Source: Candidatus Alistipes intestinipullorum (GTDB lineage Bacteria; Bacteroidota; Bacteroidia; Bacteroidales; Rikenellaceae). From it: a stretch of 37,007 nucleotides of DNA. The notes under the pieces are model-generated. The model had not been told where the DNA came from, did no database searches, and worked only from the letters and a program-made list of their open reading frames with translations. Made by a program: the position numbers and the translations under genes. Where the stretch lies: contig DXGO01000041.1 in the NCBI GenBank assembly GCA_019113885.1, positions 1 to 37,007 on the forward strand. Reading direction: 5' to 3'. Shown here piece after piece: positions 35,950 through 37,007 of the stretch (positions are counted from its first letter, which is position 1; the number at the start of each line of letters is the position of its first letter).

Positions 35950-36468
35950 CTATTCCAACGTTAAAAGTCCTTCGGGCAGCACGAAGTGTACCGTGCGGCC
36001 CTCGAAGTCGATGTGGGCAATAAACTCCTCGACGGCGGGGACCAACACGCGGCGTCCGTCGATTTCCAGTTCGAAGAGCGGGTTCGTGTCGCTGTCGTAA
36101 TAGTCGGTGAGGGTCCCGGCATGCTTTTCGGCATCTCCGGCCTCCTCGACTTCTGTTGCGAATCCGATCAGGTCTTCGAGGTAGAACTCGTCATCGTCCG
36201 CATCGGCAGGCTCCTCGATGCGGAACTCCAGTCCCAGCAGCTCCTCGGCGCGTCGTTCGGTGTCGAGGTCGGCGAAGGCGGCGACGGCCCCCGCCTGGCC
36301 GCGCCGTTCGAAGCGTTCGCACCAGAGCGGCACGTCGAGACCGTCGATGGAGACCATCAGCGGGGTCTGTGCGGGGTCGAAGTCATCGGGAAAGGCGTCG
36401 TAGAGCGAGAGCATGACGCTGCCTGCGGTGCCGAAGAGTTTGTTGATGCGTCCTGCGGGAGTGGCCAT
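35950..36468 (-). CDS. rimM: 16S rRNA processing protein RimM
   Basis: Assists maturation of the 30S subunit head, binding S19. 172 residues: N-terminal RimM barrel (GRINKLFGTAGSVMLSLYD) and C-terminal PRC-barrel-like domain (FYLEDLIGFATEVEEAG, TNPLFELEIDGRRVLVPAVEEF, VHFVLPEGLLTLE). Notably acidic for the family. It follows rpsP with a terminator between them and lies directly before mnmA with no gap. The rpsP-rimM order is a classic ribosome-assembly neighbourhood. Confidence 0.88.
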   Translation of the reverse strand: MATPAGRINKLFGTAGSVMLSLYDAFPDDFDPAQTPLMVSIDGLDVPLWCERFERRGQAGAVAAFADLDTERRAEELLGLEFRIEEPADADDDEFYLEDLIGFATEVEEAGDAEKHAGTLTDYYDSDTNPLFELEIDGRRVLVPAVEEFIAHIDFEGRTVHFVLPEGLLTLE

Positions 36469-36488
36469 TTCGAAAAGGGTTTACGGCG

Positions 36489-36496
36489 CAAAAATA
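36489..36496 (-). promoter_or_regulatory. Possible -7 box of rimM-mnmA
   Basis: TATTTTTG on the minus strand matches TAnnTTTG and is 21 bp before the rimM start, so the leader would be only about 15 nt. It lies within the T-rich tail of the rpsP terminator. No proper -33 box. Confidence 0.35.
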
Positions 36497-36504
36497 CAAA
36501 AAAA

Positions 36505-36537
36505 ACAGCAAACCGTCGCAGTCTGACGATTTGCTGT
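36505..36537 (-). terminator. Intrinsic terminator after rpsP
   Basis: 13-bp stem acagcaaaccgtc / gacgatttgctgt (one G-U pair), followed on the minus strand by a run of T. Lies 62 bp beyond the rpsP stop and before rimM; it may be partly read through. Confidence 0.8.
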
Positions 36538-36598
36538 CTGTCGGAATCGTCCGGGCGACCGAAACGCGGCCCGGGTCGTGTCTACAGTTCTTGCTTGC

Positions 36599-37007
36599 TT
36601 ATTCGGCAGCGGCCTCTTCGGCGGCGGGAGCCTCCTCGGAGTTCTCGGCGGCAGCCTCGGCAGCGGCGGCCTCGGCGGCCTCACGGGCAGCGGCTTCGGC
36701 GGCAGCCTTCTTCTCGGCGATGGCGGCGGCGCGCTCCTCGTTCACCTTGCTTTCGGCAGCCAGGCGGGCCTTCTCGGCAGCCTTGGCATCGGAAGCCAGC
36801 TTGTTGGTCTTGGCCTCGATCTTGCCGGTCTTGGCCTCCATCCACTTGTTGAAGCGTGCTTCGGCCTCGGCCTCGGAGAATGCACCTTTGGCAACGCCTC
36901 CGAGCAGGTGCTTCTTGTAGAGGACACCCTTGTAGGAGAGGATAGCCCGACAGGTATCGGTGGGTTGTGCGCCTTTTTGTAACCAATCCAGAGCTTTCTC
37001 GAAGTTC
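36599..37007 (-). CDS. rpsP: 30S ribosomal protein S16, 3' part (5' end beyond window)
   Basis: The frame runs off the right edge, so the first ~50 residues are missing. The visible part begins NFEKALDWLQKGAQPTDTCR and continues VLYKKHLLGGVAKGAFSEAE, which is S16 as found in Bacteroidetes. It then carries a long Lys/Ala/Glu tail (KAAEKARLAAESKVNEER... to EEAPAAEEAAAE), a known feature of the phylum's S16. The protein binds 16S rRNA in the 30S body. A terminator follows; rimM and mnmA come next on the same strand. Confidence 0.95.
   Translation of the reverse strand, partial: NFEKALDWLQKGAQPTDTCRAILSYKGVLYKKHLLGGVAKGAFSEAEAEARFNKWMEAKTGKIEAKTNKLASDAKAAEKARLAAESKVNEERAAAIAEKKAAAEAAAREAAEAAAAEAAAENSEEAPAAEEAAAE

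Overview
The window looks like chromosomal DNA of a gut Bacteroidales bacterium, most likely Alistipes or a close Rikenellaceae relative. The signs are a high G+C content for the phylum, SusC/SusD outer-membrane glycan importers, TAnnTTTG-type -7 promoter boxes with no Shine-Dalgarno dependence, a ribosomal protein S16 with a long Ala/Glu tail, and housekeeping gene orders typical of Bacteroidetes. The genus is an inference; no rRNA gene is present.

Layout. (1) 1-11.3 kb is mostly housekeeping. It holds fabF-rnc-radC (+), a BACON-domain lipoprotein (-), glyS-ruvX-def (+), a small beta-barrel protein (-) and ppdK (-). Perfect or near-perfect hairpins separate most of these units. (2) 10.5-11.9 kb (-) holds two paralogous XRE-type regulators and a secreted protein that keeps the frame of the endonuclease/exonuclease/phosphatase (EEP) fold but has lost nearly every catalytic residue. 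(3) 11.93-12.72 kb is non-coding and carries three copies of a structured repeat, a large imperfect palindrome and several hairpins. (4) 12.7-26.8 kb (-) is a polysaccharide utilisation locus: regulator, then susC, susD, a LamG lipoprotein, GH144, GH3 and GH144. The two GH144 (endo-beta-1,2-glucanase family) enzymes plus a BglX-type GH3 suggest beta-1,2-glucan as the substrate. (5) 26.8-27.4 kb is non-coding and carries three more copies of the same repeat, in the same orientation. (6) 27.4-34.6 kb (+) is a compact operon of three exo-glycosidases, GH20 hexosaminidase, GH2 beta-galactosidase and GH29 fucosidase, suited to trimming host mucin or milk-type glycans. (7) 34.7-37.0 kb (-) returns to housekeeping: rpsP, rimM and mnmA.

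How the genes work together. In the utilisation locus the lipoprotein enzymes and binding proteins should cut and hold the glucan at the surface, SusC/D should import the fragments, and the GH3 should finish them in the periplasm. A single membrane-spanning sensor with a LuxR-type DNA-binding domain probably switches the locus on. That regulator gene contains a run of nine G (sense strand), a possible phase-variation site.

The points I would look at first are the two repeat clusters that bracket the 14 kb locus, with covarying hairpin stems; the catalytically emptied EEP protein with its paired small regulators; and the G9 tract in the regulator.
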